From JBHGBM01 sp041946965 (GTDB taxonomy: Bacteria > Acidobacteriota > Terriglobia > Bryobacterales > Bryobacteraceae), in the NCBI GenBank assembly GCA_041946965.1, contig JBHGBM010000051.1, forward strand, positions 1 through 39,183: DNA of 39,183 nt. The letters are read 5' to 3'. Both the position numbers and the translations under genes were made by a program. Positions 1-7,847 of the stretch are shown here, piece by piece; position 1 is the stretch's first letter, and every line of letters begins with the position of its first letter. Under the pieces are notes generated by a model. It was not told the DNA's origin. It did no database searches and saw nothing but the letters and a program-made list of their open reading frames with translations.

Positions 1-1223
1 AGGTCCATGATGTTGTTGTAGTGCTGCGCCAGGTACGCCGTGGCGATGGAGAGCGCCACGCCCGCAACGGTCGTGATGCGGCCCACCGCCAGGTAATGGC
101 GGTCCGGCGCGTTGGGGCGGATGTGGGTCTGGTAGATATCGTAGGTCCACACCGTGTTGAACGCGGTCACATTCCCAGCCATACCCGACATGAACGACGC
201 CATCAGGCCCGTAAGCCCCACGCCGAGCATCCCCGAGGGATAGAACTGGGCCATCAGGGTGGTGAGCACCTGGTCGTAATCCGGTCCGCCGTTCTTCATC
301 GGCAGCGCATAACCGGAGGCCATGTTGGAAAGCGCCACCGCCGCGATGCCCGGCACGATCACGATGAAGGGGATGATCATCTTCGGCAGAGCGGCAATCA
401 GCGGCGTGCGCCGCGCCGCCGACATCGATTCCGCCGCCATGGCGCGCTGCACCACCAGGAAGTCCGTGCACCAGTAGCCGAACGAAAGGACGAACCCCAG
501 TCCCGCGACGAGCCCGAACACCTCCACACCCATGGGATTCTGCGCGGCGCTGCCCATGTAGGTCCAGGAGTGCGTCATGTGGGGGGGAATGCGCGCCGCC
601 ATGCCTTCCCATCCGCCCGCTTTCGCCACCGCCATGATGGAAAGCGGCGCGAACCCGATCACGATCAGCAGGAATTGCAGGACCTCGTTGTAGATGGCGC
701 TGGTCAGCCCGCCCAGGAACGTGTAGATCAGGACGATGAGCGCGGAAAACATCACCGACGCGGTGAAGCTCCACCCCAGCACCAGTTGCAGGAGCAGCCC
801 GAGCGCGTACATCGAGATGCCGCTCGAGAACACCGTCATGGTGGCGAAAGTGAAAGCGTTGAACGCCCGCGTCTTCTCGTCGAAGCGCAGCTTCAGGTAC
901 TCCGGCACCGAGCGCGCCCGGCTGCCGTAATAGAACGGCATCATGAACACGCCCACGAAGATCATGGCCGGCACCGCCCCCACCCAGTAGAAGTGCGACG
1001 TCATGATGCCGTACTTCGCGCCGGAGGCGGACATGCCAATCAGTTCCTGGGCGCCCAGATTGGCCGCCAGAAAGGCGAGGCTGGTGATCCAGACGGGCAC
1101 CGACCGGCCCGAGAGGAGGAAGTCGCCGCTGGTGGAGACCCGCTTGCGCAGCCGCCAGCCGATGCCCAGGACGAAAGCGAAGTAGACGGCGAGAATCAGA
1201 TAATCAACGGGAGCGAGCTTCAC
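1..1223 (-). CDS. Sodium/solute symporter (SSS/SGLT family), C-terminus cut by window edge
   Basis: Inner-membrane Na+-coupled uptake carrier; the substrate (sugar, or another small organic solute) is not decidable. About 407 residues are present in one open frame on the minus strand, and the 3' end lies beyond position 1. The sequence is a series of hydrophobic helices. An SGLT-like TM1-2 segment (AANLGAQELIGMSASGAKYG, about residues 53-72) is followed by a RSVPEYLKLRF loop. Near residue 338-355, LMASFMSGMAGNVTAFNT corresponds to the TM8 region that holds a sodium site in this superfamily. The start is GTG at 1223, chosen because AAGAAGGGA lies just upstream; a TACACT -10-like hexamer (complement of 1255-1260) lies further upstream. 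It follows glnA on the same strand after 116 nt and probably has its own promoter. Family is secure, substrate is not. Confidence 0.9.
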   Translation of the reverse strand, partial: MKLAPVDYLILAVYFAFVLGIGWRLRKRVSTSGDFLLSGRSVPVWITSLAFLAANLGAQELIGMSASGAKYGIMTSHFYWVGAVPAMIFVGVFMMPFYYGSRARSVPEYLKLRFDEKTRAFNAFTFATMTVFSSGISMYALGLLLQLVLGWSFTASVMFSALIVLIYTFLGGLTSAIYNEVLQFLLIVIGFAPLSIMAVAKAGGWEGMAARIPPHMTHSWTYMGSAAQNPMGVEVFGLVAGLGFVLSFGYWCTDFLVVQRAMAAESMSAARRTPLIAALPKMIIPFIVIVPGIAAVALSNMASGYALPMKNGGPDYDQVLTTLMAQFYPSGMLGVGLTGLMASFMSGMAGNVTAFNTVWTYDIYQTHIRPNAPDRHYLAVGRITTVAGVALSIATAYLAQHYNNIMD

Positions 1224-1339
1224 GCGAGATCCCTTCTTAGGTAATGGAAGATCGAGTGTAGCGCTCCCGCCGTTTCACCCGCAAGCGCCGGCAGGCGGCG
1301 CCGGCGAAGCCGCTGGCGCGGGGCAGGCGGCGCGCCGGG

Positions 1340-2749
1340 CTATACGTCGTAGTAGAGCGCGAACTCGTAGGGATGCGGGCGCAGCCGCACGGCCTCGGCT
1401 TCGTTCTTGCGCTTGTAGTCGATGAACGTCTCGATCATCTCCTCGGTAAACACGTCGCCGCGCATGAGGAAGGCGTGGTCGTCCTGGAGGCAATCAAGCG
1501 CGTCGTCGAGGGTGCCCGGCATGGAGGGAACGTTCTTCATCTCCTCCGGAGACAGATCGTAGATGTCCTTGTCGAGCGGTTCGCCGGGGTCGATCTTGTT
1601 CAACACGCCGTCAAGCCCCGCCATCAGGCACGCCGCAAAGCACAGGTACGGGTTCGAGGACGGGTCGGGCGGCCGGAACTCGATGCGCTTGGCCTTGGGG
1701 CTGGCCGAGTACATCGGGATGCGAATCGCCGCCGAGCGGTTGCGCCGCGAGTAAGCGAGGTTGACCGGCGCCTCGTAGCCCGGCACCAGGCGCTTGTAGC
1801 TGTTGGTGGTGGGGGCGATGATCGCCGAAAGGGCACGCGCGTGTTTGAGCAGGCCGCCGATGTACCACAGCGCCATCTGGCTCAGGCCGGCGTAGCAATC
1901 GCCCGCGAACAGCGGCTGGCCGCCCTTCCACAGGCTCTGGTGCGTGTGCATTCCGCTGCCGTTATCCGCGAAGATCGGCTTGGGCATGAAGGTCACGGTC
2001 TTGCCGTACTGGTTGGCCACGTTGCGGACGATGTACTTGTAAAGCATCATGTTGTCCGCGGACTTCACCAGCGTGTCGAATCTCTGGTCGATTTCGCACT
2101 GGCCGCCGGTGGCGACTTCGTGGTGGTGGCACTCGATGTTCAGCCCGCAGGAGAGCATGGTGGCCACCATCTCGCTGCGCAGATCCTGGTAGTGGTCGGT
2201 GGGCGGGACGGGGAAGTAGCCTTCCTTGTAGCGCGGGCGGTAGCCCAGGTTGTTCTCGCGCCGTCCGGAGTTCCAGCGGCCCTCTTCGGCGTCGATGAAG
2301 TAGTAGCCGGAGTGCTGGTTCTGGTCGAAGCTGACGTTGTCGAAAATGAAGAACTCGGCTTCGGCGCCCATGTAGGCGGTGTCCGCGATGCCGCTGTTGT
2401 TCAGGTAGAGTTCGGCCTTCTTGGCGATCCAGCGCGGATCGCGCTCGTAATGCTGCTTCGTGATCGGGTCGATGATGTCGCCGTACATCACCAGCGTGGG
2501 TGTCTCGGCGAACGGATCCATGAAGGCCATGGTCGGATCCGGGATGATGAGCATGTCGCTCTCGTTGATGGCCGCCCAGCCGCGGATGCTCGACCCGTCC
2601 ATGCCGAAGCCTTCTTCGAAAGAGCCGAGATCCAGTTGACTGATCGGGTAGGAAATGTGGTGCTGCAGGCTCGGGATGTCCGTGAACCGCAGATCGATCT
2701 GCTTCGCGCCTTCTTTTTTCGCGAAGTCCAGTACTTCTTGGGGAGTCAT
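1340..2749 (-). CDS. glnA: Glutamine synthetase type I
   Basis: Cytosolic dodecameric enzyme making glutamine from glutamate, ammonia and ATP; the main entry of ammonia into metabolism. The 469-aa length is normal for GSI-beta. Visible are the N-terminal beta-grasp signature (MDGSSIRGW), the metal-binding GAEAEFFIFD, the NGSGMHTHQSLWK segment, the ATP/glutamate segment KRLVPGYEAPVNLAYSRRN, and the C-terminal HPYEFALYYDV. The adenylylation loop DKDIYDLSPEE is intact, and its tyrosine is residue 397, the same number as in the E. coli enzyme. Regulation by a GlnE-type adenylyltransferase is therefore expected, though glnE is not in this window. Start ATG at 2749 has a strong GGAGGATT Shine-Dalgarno. 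No clear sigma-54 promoter was seen in the 133 nt upstream. Confidence 0.98.
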   Translation of the reverse strand: MTPQEVLDFAKKEGAKQIDLRFTDIPSLQHHISYPISQLDLGSFEEGFGMDGSSIRGWAAINESDMLIIPDPTMAFMDPFAETPTLVMYGDIIDPITKQHYERDPRWIAKKAELYLNNSGIADTAYMGAEAEFFIFDNVSFDQNQHSGYYFIDAEEGRWNSGRRENNLGYRPRYKEGYFPVPPTDHYQDLRSEMVATMLSCGLNIECHHHEVATGGQCEIDQRFDTLVKSADNMMLYKYIVRNVANQYGKTVTFMPKPIFADNGSGMHTHQSLWKGGQPLFAGDCYAGLSQMALWYIGGLLKHARALSAIIAPTTNSYKRLVPGYEAPVNLAYSRRNRSAAIRIPMYSASPKAKRIEFRPPDPSSNPYLCFAACLMAGLDGVLNKIDPGEPLDKDIYDLSPEEMKNVPSMPGTLDDALDCLQDDHAFLMRGDVFTEEMIETFIDYKRKNEAEAVRLRPHPYEFALYYDV

Positions 2750-2882
2750 AATCCTCCAGAGACGGATGACGTACAGTGGGGATGCCGTTCGAGCAGAAAG
2801 TAATTTCAGGATAGCGGATGAGCGTGCGGGATGTCAAACCGCGAAACCAGGGCCGGACAGACCGGCCGGGGCGGGACTTCCC

Positions 2883-4025
2883 TCAATAGCGGTTCAGTTC
2901 CGCCACCAGCGCCGCCAGACCGCGCTTGCGGTAGATCTCCGTCAGCCGCTGTTCTTCTGCCGAGGCGGCCAGCACGCCAAGCAACTGCGCGTTCGCCAGG
3001 CTTCGCCGGTCCGGAATCCAGAGCTCTCCGTCGGCGAACTCCACCTGGCTGACGAACCCCGCCATGGAGGAGAGCGGCACGGGCTGGCCTTCGTTGCGCG
3101 TGAACTTGAGGGCAGTCTCCTGCAATAGCCGGCCGGTGCGGCCGGGCGGCAGGTAGAGGTCGGGCTGCGCGCCGGGCAGTTGCGCGGCCATGAACTGGCG
3201 TCCCTGCTGGTCGGTGACCACCCAGCCGATTTCCACGTAGCGGACGGGCCGCCCGGAGCGGTTGCGCACCTCGACGCGCGGCGCGCGGGCTTCATTGCCG
3301 GCGATCTGCGCCCAGCCCTGGATGGGCACCACGGGCGAATCGGGGAATTGCAGGAAGGCGAATTTCGCCACGCGCTCCGGTCCGAGCGCGGCGGAACTCA
3401 CCGCCGGACCGCGGGAAACCGCGACGTTCAGCCGCGGCCGTTCGGCCTGACGTTGCAGGCTGGCCAGAACCTCCGCCTGGAGGCCCACCTGGCCCTTCGC
3501 CGCCAGCACCTGCTTGAAGTAGGCGCGGTCGCGCTGCGCTTCCATTTCCCACGCGGTCAGGGTGCGGCGGGAATCCAACCGGTTGGGGCCGTAGAAGGAG
3601 AGATCGCGGAATAACACGCCGTCCAGGCTGACCTGCACCAGCGGGCCGCCGGGCGCCTGCATGGGCCGCATGAGCCGCAGGTCGATGCGCACGGGGAAGG
3701 CGTCTCCGGGCTGCACGTTGAGGCAGGGGGTGGCGACCGAGCCCTTGCCGCCAAGCGCGCCTTCCTGCGAGGTGACCAGCAGGGTGACTCCAGCGATGGG
3801 ACGCGCGCCGGCATTGCGCAGGGTGAGCCCCATGTGCAGGTCGATCACGGTGGCGCTGCCGCGCATGGCGGCACGGGACTCGCCCATGTTGGCCGAAAGC
3901 ACGGCCACGGGGGAATCGGCGGGCAGGTTGAACTTGATGGAACTTTGCGGATCGAGCGGCGCATCCTGTCCCAGCAACGCGCAGACGGGCAGGACCGCGA
4001 GCTTCAGCAGCCGGCTACTGCACAT
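2883..4025 (-). CDS. Exported protein of unknown function, third gene of the sigma/anti-sigma unit
   Basis: I do not recognise a named family. The 380-aa product begins with a probable signal peptide (MCSSRLLKLAVLPVCALLG, then QDAPL). It is otherwise soluble and beta-rich. Two segments have the look of repeated Ig/transglutaminase-like beta-sandwich strands: MGLTLRNAGARPIAGVTLLV near residue 65 and VEVRNRSGRPVRYVEIGWVV near residue 250. Its ATG (4025) lies inside the 3' end of the anti-sigma gene, an 11-nt overlap, so the two are translationally coupled. This ties the protein to the ECF pathway, perhaps as an extracytoplasmic partner, sensor or effector; that is inference from context only. 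The C-terminus is helical and charged. Confidence 0.8.
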   Translation of the reverse strand: MCSSRLLKLAVLPVCALLGQDAPLDPQSSIKFNLPADSPVAVLSANMGESRAAMRGSATVIDLHMGLTLRNAGARPIAGVTLLVTSQEGALGGKGSVATPCLNVQPGDAFPVRIDLRLMRPMQAPGGPLVQVSLDGVLFRDLSFYGPNRLDSRRTLTAWEMEAQRDRAYFKQVLAAKGQVGLQAEVLASLQRQAERPRLNVAVSRGPAVSSAALGPERVAKFAFLQFPDSPVVPIQGWAQIAGNEARAPRVEVRNRSGRPVRYVEIGWVVTDQQGRQFMAAQLPGAQPDLYLPPGRTGRLLQETALKFTRNEGQPVPLSSMAGFVSQVEFADGELWIPDRRSLANAQLLGVLAASAEEQRLTEIYRKRGLAALVAELNRY

Positions 4026-4581
4026 AAACGTTATTGACCGTTACGTAGCCGGTTTCCCCGTCTACGTAGCGGGCCCTCATGGAGCCTTGCGCTCCCACGG
4101 TGACGGTCACATTCTCGGCTCCGGCATGCATGATGCGGAGCGCCTGGCGGCCATCGTTCCATTCGATGCCGCCGGAGGTGGTTTGCAGCACGATGGCGCG
4201 CGCCTGCCGCGGCATGGGCCGCGGCGCGGGCCGTTCCAGCAGGACGCCGGCAAAGAAGAGGGCGGCCACGCTGGCGTAGGCTACCAGGGCGCGCCCGCCC
4301 AGCCAGGAGCCGGTGAGCGCTTCGGGTTGCGCCCGCACGCATTCGCCGGCTTCGAGTCCCAGCCGGATATTCGCCTTCATCTCAGCCGAGAGCCGCCCCC
4401 AATGAACGCCAGGGGGGAGGCCGGAGAGTTCGGGCAGGGCGGCGCGGAGGTCTCGATAGCCTTGCGCCTCCAGCCGGCAGGGTTCGCAGCGGGCCAGGTG
4501 TCGCTGGGTCCGGCGGCGGGCGAACCACGAGAGGTCTCCTCCCGCGTACAGCGCCAGAGTCGCTTCACTGGGGTGCTTCAT
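4015..4581 (-). CDS. Zinc-finger anti-sigma factor, single-pass membrane protein
   Basis: Predicted to bind and inhibit the ECF sigma factor encoded immediately upstream and release it on an envelope signal. The 188-aa protein has an HxxxCxxC zinc-finger motif at residues 28-35 (HLARCEPC), the hallmark of ZAS-type anti-sigma domains. One transmembrane helix follows at about 97-115 (RALVAYASVAALFFAGVLL), then a periplasmic domain of about 70 residues rich in beta strands. The start at 4581 is chosen because it begins exactly at the recognisable N-terminal helix (MKHPSEATLALY) and lies 4 nt after the sigma stop codon. The sigma, anti-sigma and third gene form one transcript by spacing and overlap. 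Confidence 0.9.
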   Translation of the reverse strand: MKHPSEATLALYAGGDLSWFARRRTQRHLARCEPCRLEAQGYRDLRAALPELSGLPPGVHWGRLSAEMKANIRLGLEAGECVRAQPEALTGSWLGGRALVAYASVAALFFAGVLLERPAPRPMPRQARAIVLQTTSGGIEWNDGRQALRIMHAGAENVTVTVGAQGSMRARYVDGETGYVTVNNVYVQ

Positions 4582-4585
4582 TTTC

Positions 4586-5110
4586 TCACCGCTTCCTCTT
4601 TGCCATGTACCCGCGGAGCTTGGTGCGCGCGTTGGCAATATGCGAGCGCACGGTCGCCTTGGAGCAGTCCAGGCGGCGGGCCACCTCTTCGGCGGGCAGT
4701 CCTTCCACATCCCGCAGCATCAGCGCCGCACGTTCGCGCGGGCTGAGCAGCCGCAGGCCGTCTTCCAGATATTCGCGATGCTCGGACCGCAGCAGGATCT
4801 GTTCGGGGCTTTCCGAGGGGGCTTCCGGGGCGTGATCGATCTCGCAGAACGCGACGCGGCCGCTGCGCCGCAGGAAGTCGATGGCGGTGTTGGTGGCGAT
4901 ACGGGAGAGCCAGTGAGCCGCCTTGTCCTCGTCCTTTAGCTGGTCCTGCCGCTGGAGAGCCTTGATGAAGGCCTCCTGGGTCAGGTCCTGCGCATCCGCC
5001 ACGTTGCCCACAATCCGGTAGATTTGGACGAATATCCGCCGCAAATGCTCGGAAACAAACCGGGTTTGCCGCTCCAGCAATTCCAGGCCGGGCTCTACAG
5101 CTTCGCTCAT
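4586..5110 (-). CDS. ECF-type RNA polymerase sigma factor
   Basis: Alternative sigma factor. Region 2 is visible as IFVQIYRIVGNVADAQDLTQ followed by EAFIKALQRQ; region 4 as LSPRERAALMLRDVEGLPAE with a helix-turn-helix at RRLDCSKATVRSHIANARTK. There is no region 1 or 3, as usual for ECF factors. The length is 174 aa from ATG 5110. A GTG at 5134 would add eight residues and neither start has a clear ribosome site; an in-frame TAG lies just before the GTG, so no longer start exists. It is followed after 4 nt by a cognate anti-sigma gene. The upstream 180 nt carry repeated CGTGGA motifs that could be an autoregulatory site (see the separate entry). Confidence 0.93.
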   Translation of the reverse strand: MSEAVEPGLELLERQTRFVSEHLRRIFVQIYRIVGNVADAQDLTQEAFIKALQRQDQLKDEDKAAHWLSRIATNTAIDFLRRSGRVAFCEIDHAPEAPSESPEQILLRSEHREYLEDGLRLLSPRERAALMLRDVEGLPAEEVARRLDCSKATVRSHIANARTKLRGYMAKRKR

Positions 5111-5126
5111 GCTAAGACAAACGGCG

Positions 5127-5235
5127 GTTTCCACGGTCTACAAAGCATGACGCAGCAACCGGAAAAACGTGGAAACGAAAAGTCAGACGTCATCGTAGCG
5201 CTCCGTGGAAGCAAGAACGGAGCCCCCCCCGTGGA
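5127..5235. repeat. Repeated CGTGGA motifs between the ECF sigma gene and the thiolase operon
   Basis: The divergent intergenic region holds CGTGGA at 5168-5173, 5204-5209 and 5230-5235, and its reverse complement at 5130-5135. Two of these form a 9-bp inverted repeat, GTTTCCACG (5127-5135) with CGTGGAAAC (5168-5176). The inverted copy falls at the alternative GTG start of the sigma gene. A run of eight C (5223-5230) sits beside the last copy. The arrangement suggests a protein-binding region acting on the sigma unit, the thiolase operon or both. I could not fit a canonical GGAAC-N16-CGTC ECF promoter here. Confidence 0.35.
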
Positions 5236-5276
5236 TTTTCGCACCCAACGGTGGTGCTGAACGTGAAAACAAGCGT

Positions 5277-5282
5277 TATAAC
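5277..5282 (+). promoter_or_regulatory. -10 element of a probable leaderless promoter for the thiolase operon
   Basis: TATAAC lies exactly 8 nt before the ATG at 5291 and no Shine-Dalgarno is present. Transcription starting about 7 nt after the hexamer would begin at or within 2 nt of the start codon. The last base deviates from TANNNT. No convincing -35 was seen. Confidence 0.5.
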
Positions 5283-5290
5283 TCAATTAT

Positions 5291-6451
5291 ATGAGACCGG
5301 TTGCCGTCATCGGGATCGGCAAGACCCCTTTCGGCGCTTTCCCCGACCGCGATCTCCGCTCCCTGGCCGTGGATGCCGGCGCGAAGTGTCTGAAAAATGG
5401 AAACGTGGACGCTTCCCGGGTAGATGCGTTTTTTCTCGGCAATTTCGCCGGCCCGTCTTTTGTGGGGCAGAGCCACCTGGCGCCTTTTGTGGCCTCGGCG
5501 CTGGGCATGGCGGGGATCCCGGCCACGCGTTTCGAAGCCGCCTGCGCCTCGAGCGGCTCGGCCTTTTTCCACGCATTCAACGCCGTGGCGGCGGGAGTGT
5601 TCGAGGTGGTGATGGTGCTGGGGGTGGAGAAGATGACCTCGCAGCCCACCGCGCGAGTGAGCGAGATTCTGGCGAGCGCGGGGGACTGCTCGGGCGAGAT
5701 GAGAGCCGGTTCGACTTTCGCCTCGCTGTTCGCCATGATCGCGCGGCGGCACATGCACCAGTTCGGCACCACGCGCGAGCACCTGGCCTCGGTCGCAGTG
5801 AAGAACCACGCCAACGGCGCGCTCAACCCGGACGCGCACATGCGCAAGGTGATCACGGTGGAGCAGGCGCTGGCTTCGAAGTTCATCGCGGAGCCGCTCA
5901 CGCTTTACGACTGCTCGCTGGTGAGCGACGGCGCCGCCGCGGTGCTGCTGGCTCCCGCCGCGCGCGCCGGCGAGTTCACCGGTAAGCCGGTGCGGGTGCT
6001 GGCCTGCGCGCAGGCTTCCGACTACGTGGCGCTCGACCAGAAAGAGGACATCACCACGTTTCCGGCGGTGCGCCGGGCGGCGGAGAAGGCTTACGCCATG
6101 GCGGGCGTGAAGTCGGCCGATATCGAGTTCGCCGAGTTGCACGACTGCTTCACCATTGCCGAAATCATCGCGCTCGAGGACCTGGGGTTCGCGCCGCGCG
6201 GGGAAGGCGGCCCCTACACCGCCGCGGGATACACGGCGCTCAACGGGGCGCGGCCGGTGAACACCAGCGGCGGGTTGAAGTCCAAGGGCCATCCGGTGGG
6301 GGCGACGGGCGTGGCGCAGATCTGCGACCTGGCGCTACAGATCCGGTGCGAGGCCGGCGCGCGCCAGATCGGGCGGCACGGATTGGGCCTGGCGGAGAAC
6401 CTCGGCGGCTCCGGCGCCACCTGCGTGGTGAGCATCCTGGGGGCGGTATGA
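5291..6451 (+). CDS. Thiolase-family acyl-CoA acetyltransferase (SCP-x / archaeal-thiolase type)
   Basis: Cytosolic thiolase-fold enzyme forming or cleaving 3-ketoacyl-CoA. Of 386 residues, Cys85 lies in the nucleophile loop EAACASSGSAF, His284 in HDCFTIAE, and His334 in GGLKSKGHPVGATG. The C-terminal loop reads NLGGSGATCVV rather than the CxGxGxG of classical biosynthetic thiolases, which places it with the lipid-transfer-protein-like group that includes archaeal acetoacetyl-CoA thiolases. Members of that group commonly work with a DUF35 protein, and one is encoded directly downstream: its ATG overlaps this gene's stop (ATGA). Substrate unknown. The gene has no Shine-Dalgarno; translation from a leaderless mRNA is likely. 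Confidence 0.92.
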   Translation: MRPVAVIGIGKTPFGAFPDRDLRSLAVDAGAKCLKNGNVDASRVDAFFLGNFAGPSFVGQSHLAPFVASALGMAGIPATRFEAACASSGSAFFHAFNAVAAGVFEVVMVLGVEKMTSQPTARVSEILASAGDCSGEMRAGSTFASLFAMIARRHMHQFGTTREHLASVAVKNHANGALNPDAHMRKVITVEQALASKFIAEPLTLYDCSLVSDGAAAVLLAPAARAGEFTGKPVRVLACAQASDYVALDQKEDITTFPAVRRAAEKAYAMAGVKSADIEFAELHDCFTIAEIIALEDLGFAPRGEGGPYTAAGYTALNGARPVNTSGGLKSKGHPVGATGVAQICDLALQIRCEAGARQIGRHGLGLAENLGGSGATCVVSILGAV

Positions 6452-6663
6452 ATCAGAACACGGGCACCGTCTATACTGAAACCGTTGTGCACTCGGCGCC
6501 TGAGGCGTTCGTGAGCGAGGCGCCCTACCAGACGGCCATTATCGCGTGGGATGCGGGCGGCCGGGTGACGGGGCGCATACTGGGCGAGCGGGTCGCCATC
6601 GACGACCGCGTGGCGCTGGTGGAAACCCGCAACGGCGTGCCATATTTCAGGAAAATCGCATGA
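6448..6663 (+). CDS. Stand-alone DUF35 OB-fold protein, thiolase partner, no zinc ribbon
   Basis: A 71-aa protein matching only the C-terminal OB-fold half of DUF35 proteins: GTVYTETVVHSAPEAF, then YQTAIIAW, GRVTGRILG, VAIDDRVALVE and a final VPYFRK. The usual N-terminal rubredoxin-like zinc ribbon with its four cysteines is absent, and the protein has no cysteine at all. In archaea DUF35 bridges thiolase and HMG-CoA synthase and helps channel the acyl-CoA; related pairs occur in bacterial steroid and aromatic degradation. Here it overlaps the thiolase stop and the aminotransferase start, both as ATGA, so stoichiometric co-translation is likely. Role as an essential thiolase subunit is inferred. 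Confidence 0.82.
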   Translation: MNQNTGTVYTETVVHSAPEAFVSEAPYQTAIIAWDAGGRVTGRILGERVAIDDRVALVETRNGVPYFRKIA

Positions 6664-7847
6664 AATTAGCCGAACGCATGAGCCGGATGGGGCTGGAATC
6701 CGCCTTCGACGTGTTGGTGAAGGCGCGCGCGCTCGAGGCGCAGGGCCGTCACGTCATCCACCTGGAGATTGGGGAGCCGGATTTCCCTACGCCGCCCCAC
6801 ATCGTGGAAGCCGCGAAGAAGGCGCTGGAGGAGGGCTGGACGCATTACGGGCCCACCCAGGGATACCCGGAGTTGCGGGAGACCATCGCGGCCTACATGA
6901 ACCGCACGCGGGGGATCGAGATCGGCCCCGAGCATGTTTCGGTGGTCCCCGGCGGCAAGCCCATCATGTTCTTCAGCATGCTGGCGCTGGTGGAGCCGGG
7001 CGACGAGGTGATTTATCCCAACCCGGGGTTCCCGATCTATGAATCGCTGATCCGGTACCTGGGCGCGCGGCCCGTTGCCGTTCCGCTGCTCGAAAGCCGG
7101 GGGTTTTCGCTCGACCCGGAGATGCTGCGCGACCGTCTTTCGGACCGCACCCGGATGGTGATCCTGAACTCGCCGCAGAACCCCACCGGCGGCGTGATTC
7201 CACGCGAGGACATGGCGGCGATCGCCCGGATGCTCGCCGGGCGCGACCTGATGGTCTTGTCCGACGAGATCTATTCCCGCATCTGCTACGGCGGCCAGCC
7301 GCCGGTCTCCATCACCGCCTTCCCCGGCATGCTGGAGAAGACGATTATTCTCGATGGGTTTTCGAAAACCTACGCCATGACGGGATGGCGCATGGGATGG
7401 GGCGTGATGCCGGTGTGGCTGGTGGAGGCGGTAACCAAACTGATGGTGAATTCCAACTCCTGCACGGCGAGCTTCACGCAGCGCGCGGGGATCGCCGCGC
7501 TCGACGGGCCGCAGGACGACGTGGAACGCATGGTGGCCGAGTTCCGCCGCCGGCGCGACGCGTTCTGCCGTGGGTTGAACGAAGTGCCCGGCTTCCGCTG
7601 CCCGGTTCCCGGCGGGGCGTTCTACGCGTTCCCGAACGTGGAGGGCACCGGCATCCCCTCGCGCGAGCTCGCCGATATGCTGCTCTACGAAGGCGGGGTT
7701 TCCTGTCTGAACGGCGAAGCCTTCGGGGAATACGGCGCCGGGTACATCCGCTTCAGCTATGCGAATTCCTACGAGAACCTGATGGAAGCGGTGGAGCGGA
7801 TCAAGAAAGTGGTGGCGGCCAGGACCGGCGCGGTCACTTCAGTGTAA
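6660..7847 (+). CDS. Class I/II pyridoxal-phosphate aminotransferase
   Basis: Cytosolic fold-type I aminotransferase of 395 aa. The PLP lysine is Lys236 in DGFSKTYAMTGWRMGW. Other family marks are EIGEPDFPTP near the N-terminus, HYGPTQGYPELRE, NSPQNPTGG, SDEIYSRICY, and the substrate-carboxylate arginine in GYIRFSYANS near the C-terminus. These fit the aspartate/alanine/aromatic aminotransferase group; the amino donor cannot be told. The start at 6660 overlaps the DUF35 stop (ATGA) and begins at the conserved N-terminal helix. Being third in the thiolase operon suggests the keto product, or an amino-acid-derived acyl group, is linked to the thiolase step. The 3' end overlaps the convergent Smr gene by 14 nt. 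Confidence 0.93.
   Translation: MKLAERMSRMGLESAFDVLVKARALEAQGRHVIHLEIGEPDFPTPPHIVEAAKKALEEGWTHYGPTQGYPELRETIAAYMNRTRGIEIGPEHVSVVPGGKPIMFFSMLALVEPGDEVIYPNPGFPIYESLIRYLGARPVAVPLLESRGFSLDPEMLRDRLSDRTRMVILNSPQNPTGGVIPREDMAAIARMLAGRDLMVLSDEIYSRICYGGQPPVSITAFPGMLEKTIILDGFSKTYAMTGWRMGWGVMPVWLVEAVTKLMVNSNSCTASFTQRAGIAALDGPQDDVERMVAEFRRRRDAFCRGLNEVPGFRCPVPGGAFYAFPNVEGTGIPSRELADMLLYEGGVSCLNGEAFGEYGAGYIRFSYANSYENLMEAVERIKKVVAARTGAVTSV

Noticed and set aside
1373..2803. A 476-codon plus-strand frame opposite glnA
   Set aside because: glnA is certain on the minus strand with a strong ribosome site; the antisense product has no recognisable domain.
5135..5290. A canonical ECF autoregulated promoter (GGAAC, 16-17 nt, CGTC) for the sigma gene
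   Set aside because: GGAAAC at 5171 and CGTC at 5188 are only 11 nt apart and lie on the wrong strand for the sigma gene.
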